A stretch of DNA of 22,268 nucleotides from Actinomycetes bacterium (GTDB lineage: Bacteria > Actinomycetota > Actinomycetes > Mycobacteriales > Mycobacteriaceae): the NCBI GenBank assembly GCA_023416315.1, contig JAEZIA010000087.1:1-22268 (forward strand), read 5' to 3'. The position numbers were made by a program, and so were the translations under genes. Positions 15,039 to 22,151 of the stretch are shown piece after piece (positions within the stretch are counted from its first letter, which is position 1; the number at the start of each line of letters is the position of its first letter). The notes beneath the pieces were generated by a model. That model was not told the origin of the DNA. It saw only the letters and a list, made by a program, of their open reading frames with translations, and made no database searches.

Positions 15039-15844
15039 AGGTCGGGTTCATCGGTGCCGGGCGGATGGGCGCGCCGATGGTGCGGCGGCTGGTCGACGCG
15101 GGCCACGAGGTCACCGCGCTCGGCCGGACACCGGAAAAGCGTGCTGCCGCCTCCGAATTGGGTGCGGCCGCGGTCGGCGATCCGGCGGAGCTGGCGGGTG
15201 ACGCCGATGCGGTGGTGGTCTGCGTGTTCACCGACGAGCAGGTGCGGCAGATCTGCCTGACCGATGACCTGCTCGGCGCCATGGCGCCGGGCTCGCTGTT
15301 GATCCTGCACACAACGGGTAGCCCGCGCACCGCCGAGGCCATCGCGGCACGGGCCGCTGAGTCGGACATCAGCGTGCTCGACGCACCGGTGAGCGGTGGG
15401 CCGCATGACATCGCCGCCGGGACGGTGACGGTGTTCGCCGGGGGGTCCGACGCGGCGGTCGAGCGCGCGCACCCATTGCTGTCGAGCTATGCCGATCCGG
15501 TGCTGCATGTCGGGCCGACCGGGTTCGGGCAACGAGTCAAACTGGTCAACAACACGTTGTTCGCCTCGCAGATCGGAATCGTGGCCGAAGCGGTCCGGCT
15601 GGGAGAGCGCCTCGGTGTCGATGAAGCCACCCTGTTGGACGCGCTGCCGCACGGCAGCGGCACCAGCCGGGCCCTGGACTCGATCGCCCGCATCGGCTCT
15701 GCGGCCGGATTCATCGGCGCCGTCGGCGAATTCATCGGCAAGGACGTCGCGGTGGTCCGGGCGACCACCGCTGAGCTGGGCACCGACCTGGGTCTGCTCG
15801 CCGACGCCGTCGACGCGGCCCTTTCGCCCGAAAACGTCAGGTAA
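15035..15844 (+). CDS. Beta-hydroxyacid dehydrogenase (3-hydroxyisobutyrate dehydrogenase family), copy 2
   Basis: A 269-residue paralogue of the preceding gene. GTG 15035 is chosen because it overlaps the upstream stop as GTGA and begins directly with the Rossmann strand MKVGFIGAGRMGAPM; longer readings in this frame would run back through the neighbour. DAPVSGG (116-122), catalytic Lys169 and Asn173 are all present, so both copies look active. The two differ throughout, so the duplication is not recent; they may act on different substrates, or as a heteromer, since the family forms dimers and tetramers. It is the last gene of the run that starts at 10114; about 100 bp follow before the P450. 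Confidence 0.88.
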   Translation: MKVGFIGAGRMGAPMVRRLVDAGHEVTALGRTPEKRAAASELGAAAVGDPAELAGDADAVVVCVFTDEQVRQICLTDDLLGAMAPGSLLILHTTGSPRTAEAIAARAAESDISVLDAPVSGGPHDIAAGTVTVFAGGSDAAVERAHPLLSSYADPVLHVGPTGFGQRVKLVNNTLFASQIGIVAEAVRLGERLGVDEATLLDALPHGSGTSRALDSIARIGSAAGFIGAVGEFIGKDVAVVRATTAELGTDLGLLADAVDAALSPENVR

Positions 15845-15881
15845 ATCAACCATTTTCCGCTCTCCCGTACGCCCTACTGTT

Positions 15882-15913
15882 AGCGTTACAATCGAACAGA
15901 CTTCCGTAACGCT
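15882..15913. promoter_or_regulatory. Perfect inverted repeat over the P450 promoter region (candidate operator)
   Basis: Arms AGCGTTAC (15882-15889) and GTAACGCT (15906-15913) are exact reverse complements separated by 16 nt. A possible -10, TACAAT (15887-15892), overlaps the left arm; no good -35 is seen. The site lies 33 nt upstream of the P450 ATG, which has its own GAGGAGA ribosome site. A dimeric repressor or activator binding here could control P450 and ferredoxin separately from the upstream operon. It does not resemble the palindrome before the TetR gene. Confidence 0.5.
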
Positions 15914-15946
15914 TTTGGCTCAGCTCTCGCCTCTGAGGAGAACGCA

Positions 15947-17149
15947 ATGACCCAGGCCGAACTCGTCTTCGATCCGTTCTCGGAGGAGTACTTCAACAAC
16001 CCGTTCGACATCTACCGTCGGATGCGGGAAGAAGCACCGCTGTACTACGACGCAGGCGAGGACTTCTACGCTCTCTCGCGCCATGAGGATGTCGCGGCGG
16101 CGCTGAAAGACCACGAGAGCTTCTCGTCGTCCCGCGGCTGCGACCTGGCCATGGTGAAGGGCGATGAGCCGCCGCAGAAGTCCATCATCTTCATGGATCC
16201 GCCCGAGCATCGGCACATGCGCAGCCTGCTCAACAAGGCCTTCACCCCGCGCGCGGTCCAGTCTCAGCGCGACGTGGTGATCGAACTGGTCGACAAGTAC
16301 CTGTCCGCCGCCGACCCGGACAACTTCGACGTCGTCCAGGACTTCTCCGGCCCGTTCCCAGTCGAGGTCATCACCCGGATGGCCGGGGTTCCCGAGGAGT
16401 ACCGCCAGCAGGTCCGGCACTGGATCGACACCAGCCTGAGCCGTGAGCCCGGACAGATCGGCTACAGCGAAGCCGGTATGCAGGCCAACATCGACACCGG
16501 AATCTACTACTACGGCCTGGTGCAGCAGCGCCGTGCCGAGCCACAGGACGATATGATCAGCCGACTGATCGCCGCCGAGATCCCCGACGACGACGGCAAC
16601 ATGCGGCGCCTCGACGACATCGAGATCTGCGGTTTCGCAACGCTTCTCGGCGGTGCGGGCGCCGAGACCGTGACCAAGCTGATGGGCACCGCAGCGGTCA
16701 ACTTCGCACGGTTCCCCGAGCAGTGGCAGAAGTTGCTCGACGACCGGAGCAAGATCGGCGCCGCGGTGGAGGAACTGCTGCGCTACGAAGGCCCGGTGCA
16801 GTACAACGTCCGGTTCACGCTGAAGGATACCGAGGTGCCCAGCGGCAAGATTCCGGCAGGCAAACCGGTCTTCCTCTTGATGGCCTCGGCCAACCGCGAC
16901 TCGGACGCGTTCACCGACGCTGACACCTTCGACATCGACCGCGACCGCACCGAGGCGCAGAATCTGGGCCTCGGCTACGGCATCCACAGCTGCCTCGGCG
17001 CGGCCCTGGCGCGCATGGAAAGTGCGATCGCACTGGAGAAGATGCTCGACTTCATGCCGCGCTACGAGGTTCAGTGGGACGGTTTGCGGCGGGTCCAGAT
17101 GCAGAATGTGGGGGGTTACTCCCACGTCCCGGTGAAGGTGCTGCGATGA
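15947..17149 (+). CDS. Cytochrome P450
   Basis: A 400-residue soluble bacterial P450, a haem monooxygenase. ATG 15947 follows GAGGAGA. Landmarks are the I-helix GGAGAETVT with Glu240-Thr241 as the acid-alcohol pair, the K-helix ELLR (Glu276-x-x-Arg279), and the haem loop LGYGIHSCLG with ligand Cys349. The usual Phe at the start of the haem loop is Leu342. I cannot assign a CYP number. Its ferredoxin is encoded immediately downstream with a 4-nt overlap, and the NuoF-like reductase upstream could supply electrons. A hydroxylation that starts attack on a lipid or ring substrate fits the acyl-CoA dehydrogenases around it, but the substrate is inference. Confidence 0.95.
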   Translation: MTQAELVFDPFSEEYFNNPFDIYRRMREEAPLYYDAGEDFYALSRHEDVAAALKDHESFSSSRGCDLAMVKGDEPPQKSIIFMDPPEHRHMRSLLNKAFTPRAVQSQRDVVIELVDKYLSAADPDNFDVVQDFSGPFPVEVITRMAGVPEEYRQQVRHWIDTSLSREPGQIGYSEAGMQANIDTGIYYYGLVQQRRAEPQDDMISRLIAAEIPDDDGNMRRLDDIEICGFATLLGGAGAETVTKLMGTAAVNFARFPEQWQKLLDDRSKIGAAVEELLRYEGPVQYNVRFTLKDTEVPSGKIPAGKPVFLLMASANRDSDAFTDADTFDIDRDRTEAQNLGLGYGIHSCLGAALARMESAIALEKMLDFMPRYEVQWDGLRRVQMQNVGGYSHVPVKVLR

Positions 17150-17343
17150 CGAAGAAGATCGAAGTCGATTTCGGCCTGTGTGAGGCCAATGCGATCTGTA
17201 TGGGGATCATCCCCGAGGTGTTCCAGGTGGACGACCAGGACTACCTGCATGTGCTGACCGATGAGGTGACCCCGGAGAACGAGGCGCAGGTCCGCGACGC
17301 GGTGCGCCAGTGTCCCCGGCAGGCCATCTCCATCAAGGAGTAG
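17146..17343 (+). CDS. 3Fe-4S type ferredoxin, P450 partner
   Basis: A 65-residue ferredoxin starting at ATG 17146, overlapping the P450 stop as ATGA. Ligand pattern is Cys12-x2-Asn15-x2-Cys18 with Cys56-Pro near the C-terminus; the variable central residue is Asn instead of Cys, so three Cys ligands and most likely a 3Fe-4S cluster. Such ferredoxins next to mycobacterial P450s deliver electrons to them. Only a few bases separate it from the convergent gene ending at 17353. Confidence 0.93.
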   Translation: MTKKIEVDFGLCEANAICMGIIPEVFQVDDQDYLHVLTDEVTPENEAQVRDAVRQCPRQAISIKE

Positions 17344-17345
17344 CG

Positions 17346-17362
17346 GGCCGGCTCAGCCGGCC
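17346..17362. terminator. Bidirectional hairpin between convergent genes
   Basis: GGCCGGC (17346-17352) and GCCGGCC (17356-17362) form a perfect 7-bp stem with loop TCA. It begins 2 nt after the ferredoxin stop. The loop is the complement of the TGA stop codon of the leftward gene, so one hairpin can serve both directions. There is no U-tract. Confidence 0.55.
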
Positions 17363-17859
17363 GGGACCAGGTCCGCGCCGATGGGCGGGCAGCTCATCGC
17401 GCCACTGTGGAAGGTCTCCGTCGCCGCCACGACGATATCGTCGACGGCCGCGGCGGCCAGCGCCTGCGCCTTGAACACCCGTGCCGCCGAGCTCAATCGG
17501 TGCTCAACCGAATCGACGGTGCGGTCGAGATCAGTCGGTTGCGTCTCGCCCCACAGCGCCACCTCGGTCATGCCATAGTCCAGCGCGCGCAGTACGCCCT
17601 CGCGGACCCGGGCATCGGCGTCGACGAGGTCGGCAGCCACCGCCAGGGCCTGTGGATGCGGCTGATCGTCACCGGCGGCGAGCACCGATTCGAAGTCGAC
17701 GGTTTGCGCACCGAGGATCGTCAAGGGGCGGGTGTCGCCGGGCTCCGTGAGCAGCACGTTGACATCCCAGCCGGCCATCACGCGGTCGAAGATCCAGCCA
17801 CCGGCGTGCCGTACCGCCTCCGCGACACTGGGCGCGACGATGTCGAGCCGGTATCTCAT
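17353..17859 (-). CDS. Conserved hypothetical protein coupled to the TetR regulator
   Basis: A 168-residue protein. The start is ATG 17859 (MRYRLDIVAPSVAEAVRHAG), which overlaps the TetR stop by 4 nt (ATGA); the longer upstream reading would lie inside the TetR gene and is not favoured. It is soluble, without signal peptide or membrane segment, rich in Ala, Asp and Val. Segments such as GGWIFDRVMAGWDVNVLLTE and ILGAQTVDFESVLAAGDD look like a regular alpha/beta protein. I do not recognise a domain. Its tight coupling suggests it works with the regulator, for instance as a ligand-binding or accessory protein, or is simply co-regulated. Confidence 0.75.
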   Translation of the reverse strand: MRYRLDIVAPSVAEAVRHAGGWIFDRVMAGWDVNVLLTEPGDTRPLTILGAQTVDFESVLAAGDDQPHPQALAVAADLVDADARVREGVLRALDYGMTEVALWGETQPTDLDRTVDSVEHRLSSAARVFKAQALAAAAVDDIVVAATETFHSGAMSCPPIGADLVPAG

Positions 17860-18464
17860 GATCCGGCGGGCCGCATCAGCTGGCTCGCCAGCGACCTCGA
17901 GTATTCCCGGAACACATCGATCAGCGGTATCGACGGGTCGAGTAGCCATGAGGTCTCCATTCCATTGACAAATGCCAGGATCTCCACGGCCTTACGGGCC
18001 GGGTTCAGGTCTGTTCGGTAGCGGCCTTCGGCCTGACCGCTGCGGATCCGGTCGGCGATGATCTCCACCGCCTGCCGGTAGCGGTCCACCAGCCGGTCGT
18101 GCAGCGGCGCGTCGGGCGCGATGTTCTCCACCATCAGCACCGCAAAAGTGCCGACCAGCTGCGGTGACCGGTCGAACCGATCGGCGGCGTTGGCAATGCC
18201 TTCGACCAGGTCGCCAGTCAGGTAGTCGGCATGCTCGCTGTCGTCGGCGTCGCGGGCATCGAGAACCGCGTGCAGCAGCTGTTCTTTGGATTCGAAGTGG
18301 TGCAGCAGCCCGGCAGCGGTGACGCCGGCCTCTTTGGCGATCTGAGCCAGGGTGGTGTTGCGCCAGCCGTTTCGGGCCAGCAACCGCTGCGCGACGTCGA
18401 GAATGCGCTGCTTACGGTCCTCACCTTTGGCGAGAAGAGTGGCGTACGGCCGAGTCGTGGTCAC
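17856..18464 (-). CDS. TetR-family transcriptional regulator
   Basis: A 202-residue regulator. The start is GTG 18464 (MTTTRPYATLL), because AAGGGAG lies five nt upstream; a GTG at 18500 would place the start inside the palindrome at 18482-18511. The N-terminal helix-turn-helix is RILDVAQRLLARNGWRNTTL followed by AQIAKEAGVTAAGLLHHFESK, the typical TetR signature. The C-terminal ligand-binding domain (about 70-202) is variable, as expected. It has its own promoter with an operator-like palindrome and is coupled to the 168-aa gene downstream. Control of the upstream acyl-CoA dehydrogenase operon or of the P450 operon is plausible, but no copy of its palindrome was seen there by eye. The ligand is probably an acyl-CoA or pathway intermediate (inference). 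Confidence 0.93.
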   Translation of the reverse strand: MTTTRPYATLLAKGEDRKQRILDVAQRLLARNGWRNTTLAQIAKEAGVTAAGLLHHFESKEQLLHAVLDARDADDSEHADYLTGDLVEGIANAADRFDRSPQLVGTFAVLMVENIAPDAPLHDRLVDRYRQAVEIIADRIRSGQAEGRYRTDLNPARKAVEILAFVNGMETSWLLDPSIPLIDVFREYSRSLASQLMRPAGS

Positions 18465-18481
18465 CCGCACTCCCTTCTCGG

Positions 18482-18528
18482 ACCAACCTAGTGAACACAC
18501 AGTAGGTTGGTTTTGTCGGGTGTGACAA
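18482..18528 (-). promoter_or_regulatory. TetR gene promoter with overlapping operator palindrome
   Basis: On the minus strand TTGTCA (18528-18523) and TACTGT (18504-18499) are spaced by 18 nt, a good SigA-type promoter. A perfect inverted repeat, ACCAACCTA (18482-18490) and TAGGTTGGT (18503-18511), spans the -10. Over the full 30 bp, eleven of fifteen pairs match. The geometry is that of an autoregulated TetR gene: binding would block polymerase. Confidence 0.7.
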
Positions 18529-18567
18529 GGGTCTCACTGAAAAAAATTTGAACTGGTCGGATTGCCT

Positions 18568-19716
18568 CTACAGGCCAAAAGACTTCGCGATGATCACCTT
18601 CATCACCTCACTGGTGCCGGCGTAGATCCGGGCCACGCGCGCATCGGTGTACAGCCGCGCGATCGGATACTCCATCATGTAGCCGTAGCCGCCGAACAGC
18701 TGCAGGCAGCGATCGACCACCCGCTGCTGCATCTCGGTGCAGAACAGCTTGACCCGGGCGGCGTCGGCACCGCTGAGCTCGCCCTCGACGTGCAGGGCCA
18801 CTGCCCGGTCGAGCATGGCCTGGGCGGCTTCGACCTCGGTCGAGCAGGCCGCGAGTTCGAACTTGGTGTTCTGAAACGAGGCGACCGGCGTGCCGAAAGC
18901 CTTGCGGCTCCGGGTGTATTCGATGGCCGCCGTGATCGCCGAACGGGCCTGCGCCACCGAGCCGACGGCGACGGTCAGGCGCTCCTGAGGCAGGTTGTGC
19001 CCGAGGTAGGAGAACGCCTCTCCCTCCTCCCCCAGCACGTTGGCCGCAGGCACGCGCACGTCGACGAACGACAGCTCCGCGGTGTCCTGCACCTTGCAGC
19101 CCATCTTCTCCAGCTCGCGACCGCGGGTGAAGCCGGGCATGCCGTCCTCGACCACCAGCAGGGTCAACCCGGCACGACGGTTGTCCGGGTCTGTGGAGGT
19201 GCGCGCCACCACGATCACCAGATCGGCCTGCATGCCGCCGGTGATGAACGTCTTGGCGCCGTTGACGATGTAGTCGTCACCGTCACGCACGGCCGTCGTG
19301 CGCACCCCGGCCAAATCCGACCCGGTACCCGGTTCGGTCATCGCGACCGCGGTCAGCAGCGTCCCGGCGGCGAGCCCGGGAAACCACCGGGCGCGTTGTT
19401 CGTCGTTCGCGTAATGCAGGAAGTACGGCAGGATCACCTCGAGCTGCGTGCGCACCGTCGACAGCGTCACCAGCGCGCGGGCCGCCTCCTCCTGCAGCAC
19501 CACGTTGTAGCGGTAGTCGTCCTGCCCGCCGCCGCCGTACTCCTCGGGCAGGGTGATGCCCATGATGCCGGTGTCGCCGAGTTTGGCGAACGTCTCACGG
19601 GGCATCCGACCCGCCTTCTCCCACTGCGGGTATGCGGGCACGACCTCCTTCTCGATAAAGTCTCGAGCGAGTTCTCGGAACGCCTCGTGGTCGTCGGTGA
19701 ACAGATCGCGACGCAT
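18568..19716 (-). CDS. Acyl-CoA dehydrogenase (long-chain/isovaleryl type, FadE family)
   Basis: A 382-residue complete FadE. ATG 19716 has AAGGGA upstream that overlaps the preceding stop region. Motifs: LPEEYGGGG (56-64), MTEPGTGSD (126-134) and TFITGG (156-161) for FAD/substrate, SRKAFGTPVASFQNTKFELA, LQLFGGYGYM, and C-terminal YAGTSEVMK. The medium-chain catalytic position is Ala (YAGT), while Glu245 in LPQERL matches the long-chain/isovaleryl base, so it should be active. It oxidises an acyl-CoA to the enoyl-CoA in beta-oxidation. It is a homomeric type, unlike the paired FadE genes at 3608-5779. It lies 8 nt after the thiolase stop, third in an operon with the thiolase and CoA-transferase; the 103-bp gap to TetR contains a T-rich stretch but no strong hairpin. 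Confidence 0.93.
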   Translation of the reverse strand: MRRDLFTDDHEAFRELARDFIEKEVVPAYPQWEKAGRMPRETFAKLGDTGIMGITLPEEYGGGGQDDYRYNVVLQEEAARALVTLSTVRTQLEVILPYFLHYANDEQRARWFPGLAAGTLLTAVAMTEPGTGSDLAGVRTTAVRDGDDYIVNGAKTFITGGMQADLVIVVARTSTDPDNRRAGLTLLVVEDGMPGFTRGRELEKMGCKVQDTAELSFVDVRVPAANVLGEEGEAFSYLGHNLPQERLTVAVGSVAQARSAITAAIEYTRSRKAFGTPVASFQNTKFELAACSTEVEAAQAMLDRAVALHVEGELSGADAARVKLFCTEMQQRVVDRCLQLFGGYGYMMEYPIARLYTDARVARIYAGTSEVMKVIIAKSFGL

Positions 19717-19724
19717 CGGGTCCC

Positions 19725-20870
19725 TTACTTGATCAGCTCGACGACGGTGGCGTTGGCGGTGCCCCCGCCTTCACACATCGTCTGCAGACCGTAGCGAATT
19801 CCGTTGTCCCGCATGTGATACAGCATCCGGGTCATCAACACCGCGCCCGAGCCGCCCAGGGGGTGGCCCAGCGCGATCGCACCGCCGAGCGGGTTGAGCC
19901 GCTCGGCCTTGGCTCCGGTGTCAACCTGCCAGGCCAGCGGCACCGGCGCGAACGCCTCATTGACCTCGAAGACGCCGATGTCGTCGACGCTCAGCCCGGT
20001 CTTGCCCAGCACCTTCTCCGTCGCCGGGATGGGACCGGTGAGCATCATCACCGGGTTGGCGCCGGCGACCGCACCCGCGACATACCGCGCCAACGGCGTC
20101 CAACCCTGTGCGGCAGCGTATTCCGCGCTGGTCACCAGCAGAGCGGCTGCGCCGTCGGAAATCTGCGAGGAGTTGCCTGCGTGGATGACCCCGTCCTCGG
20201 TAAAAGCCGGCTTCAACCCGGCAAGCTTCTCGACGGTGGTTCCACGGCGGATGCCTTCGTCGGCGCTGACCACACCGCCCTCGGTGGCCACCGGAACGAT
20301 CTGATCATCGAACGCTCCGCGATCCTGCGCGGCGGCGGCAAGTTCATGGCTGCGCGCCGAGAACTCGTCGAGGTCGGTGCGGCCCAAGCCCCACTTCTCG
20401 GCGATCATCTCAGCCGAGATGCCCTGGTTGAACGAGAAGTCGTCGTAGCGTGCGAGGACCTTGGGCCCGTACGGCATGCCGGTGGAGCGCGCCGAGCCGA
20501 GCGGAACGCGACTCATCACCTCGACACCGCCGGCGACGACCACCTCCTGCTGCCCGGACATGACCGCCTGGGCCGCGAAATCCAATGCCTGCTGGCTGGA
20601 TCCGCACGCCCGGTTGACCGTCGTGCCGGGAATCGATTCGGGCCAGCCCGCGGCCAGGACCGAGAACCGGCCGATATTGCTGGACTGGTCGCCGACCTGG
20701 GACACGCAGCCCCACACCACGTCGTCGACCGTCGTCGGGTCCAGACCAGTGCGCTCGGCGAGCGCGTTCAGCACCACCGCCGACAGGTCGGCGGCGTGCA
20801 TTTCGGACAGCCCGCCGTTGCGCTTCCCGACCGGGGTCCGCACGGCCTCGACGATCACCGTTTCCCGCAT
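19725..20870 (-). CDS. Acetyl-CoA acyltransferase (thiolase)
   Basis: A 381-residue catabolic-type thiolase from ATG 20870, with AGGAGA four nt upstream. The catalytic set is complete: nucleophile Cys89 in NRACGSSQQAL, VNEAFAP for the loop, His336 in ALGHPLGGSG, and Cys366 in MCEGGGTANA. It cleaves 3-oxoacyl-CoA with CoA to release acetyl-CoA (or propionyl-CoA), the last step of beta-oxidation. It lies between the CoA-transferase (32-bp gap) and the acyl-CoA dehydrogenase (8-bp gap). In contrast with the DUF35-thiolase fusion, which has no active-site Cys, this one should be a real thiolase. Confidence 0.95.
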   Translation of the reverse strand: MRETVIVEAVRTPVGKRNGGLSEMHAADLSAVVLNALAERTGLDPTTVDDVVWGCVSQVGDQSSNIGRFSVLAAGWPESIPGTTVNRACGSSQQALDFAAQAVMSGQQEVVVAGGVEVMSRVPLGSARSTGMPYGPKVLARYDDFSFNQGISAEMIAEKWGLGRTDLDEFSARSHELAAAAQDRGAFDDQIVPVATEGGVVSADEGIRRGTTVEKLAGLKPAFTEDGVIHAGNSSQISDGAAALLVTSAEYAAAQGWTPLARYVAGAVAGANPVMMLTGPIPATEKVLGKTGLSVDDIGVFEVNEAFAPVPLAWQVDTGAKAERLNPLGGAIALGHPLGGSGAVLMTRMLYHMRDNGIRYGLQTMCEGGGTANATVVELIK

Positions 20871-20902
20871 CGCTTCTCCTGCTCTCTAGTTCTGCGACGT
20901 TC

Positions 20903-22117
20903 TCATGCGACAACCCCCTGCTCGCGCAGTCGGCTGATCTCGTTGTCGGACAAACCTAATTCGGCCAGCAGCGCATCGGTGTGCTCACCGAGGCCGGGCA
21001 CCGGACCCATCGGCTGCTCATAGTCTTCGATGATCGGCGGCGGCAGGATGGCCTGGATCGGACCCGCCGTGGTCTGCACCGTCCGCCAGCGGTCCCGCTC
21101 CGACAACTGCGGATGCTCGAGCACCTCGCTCGGCAGGTTGTAGCGGGCGTTGCCGATGCCCGCGGTGTCGGCAGTCTTCTGGATGTGCGCGAGATCATGC
21201 TTGGCACACCAGGTTTGGATTACCGCGTTGAGCTCGTCGCGATGAACGCAGCGATCGGCGTTGGTGGCGTACCGTGGGTCGTCGGCCAGGTCGGGCCGCT
21301 CGATGATCTCCCGGGCCAGCCGTTGCCACTCCCGGTCGTTCGTGGTGCCCAGCACCACTGTCTGGTGGTCGGCGGTGTCGAAGGAACCGTACGGCGCCAC
21401 CGCGGGCGAGTTCATCCCCAACGGCTGCTGGTCGATGCCCGAATGCTGGGCATAGGTCAGCGGATAGCCCATCAGGTCCATCATGGTGTCGAAGAGGCTG
21501 ACAGTAACTGCCGCTCCGCGGCGCTCCCGGTTGGCACGAGAGAGCAGCAGCGCCATGATCGACAGCGCCGAGTACAGCCCGGTGGAGATGTCGGCGATGG
21601 GCGGACCCGGTTTAGCCGGCTTGCCGGGATAGCCGGTGACCGCGCACGATCCGGACTCCGACTGTGCCAGCAGGTCGTAGGCGCGTTTGTTCGACAGGGG
21701 CCCGCCGGCGCCGTAGCCGTCGATCTCGACGGCGATCACGTCGGGATGGCGCTCGCGCAGCTGCTCGGGCGAGATGCCGAGCCGGGCGGTGGAACCCGGC
21801 GCGAGATTGGATACCAGCGCGTCGGCACGATCCAGCAGACGATGCAGGATCTCCAGGCCCTCGGCTGACTTCACGTCCAGCGCAATGGATTCCTTGTTGC
21901 GGTTGGCCCAGACAAAGTGGGCGGCCAGGCCGCCGGGCCCGTTGACCACGTCGTCGTAGTGGCGGGCGAAGTCGCCGCCCGCCGGGTTCTCCACCTTGAT
22001 CACCCGGGCGCCGAAATCGGCAAGCACGCGCGAGCACATGGGCGCCGCGACCGCCTGCTCCAACGCCACGACGGTGATACCGGCCAGCGGGGCTGCCGGT
22101 CCCTGCGCAGAAGTCAT
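20903..22117 (-). CDS. CaiB/BaiF family CoA-transferase (class III)
   Basis: A 404-residue family III CoA-transferase. The N-terminus LAGITVVALEQAVAAPMCSR and LADFGARVIKVE are diagnostic, followed by NRNKESIALDVKSAEG and a GYGAGGP loop. The catalytic Asp is expected at Asp176 in PIADISTG, where CaiB, BaiF and formyl-CoA transferase have their Asp. It moves CoA between carboxylates, so it can activate the pathway substrate without ATP. This may explain why no acyl-CoA ligase is seen in the window. It is 34 bp downstream of a further acyl-CoA dehydrogenase and upstream of the thiolase, so it is in the same operon. Succinyl-CoA or an intermediate CoA ester may be the donor (inference). Confidence 0.94.
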   Translation of the reverse strand: MTSAQGPAAPLAGITVVALEQAVAAPMCSRVLADFGARVIKVENPAGGDFARHYDDVVNGPGGLAAHFVWANRNKESIALDVKSAEGLEILHRLLDRADALVSNLAPGSTARLGISPEQLRERHPDVIAVEIDGYGAGGPLSNKRAYDLLAQSESGSCAVTGYPGKPAKPGPPIADISTGLYSALSIMALLLSRANRERRGAAVTVSLFDTMMDLMGYPLTYAQHSGIDQQPLGMNSPAVAPYGSFDTADHQTVVLGTTNDREWQRLAREIIERPDLADDPRYATNADRCVHRDELNAVIQTWCAKHDLAHIQKTADTAGIGNARYNLPSEVLEHPQLSERDRWRTVQTTAGPIQAILPPPIIEDYEQPMGPVPGLGEHTDALLAELGLSDNEISRLREQGVVA

Positions 22118-22151
22118 CAGATCACCATACGGGCGGGCAACGGGCCGGCCA

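Noticed and set aside
18465..18500. Upstream GTG at 18500 as start of the TetR gene
   Set aside because: It lies in the operator palindrome just at the -10, before any possible transcript start; GTG 18464 has AAGGGAG at a suitable distance.
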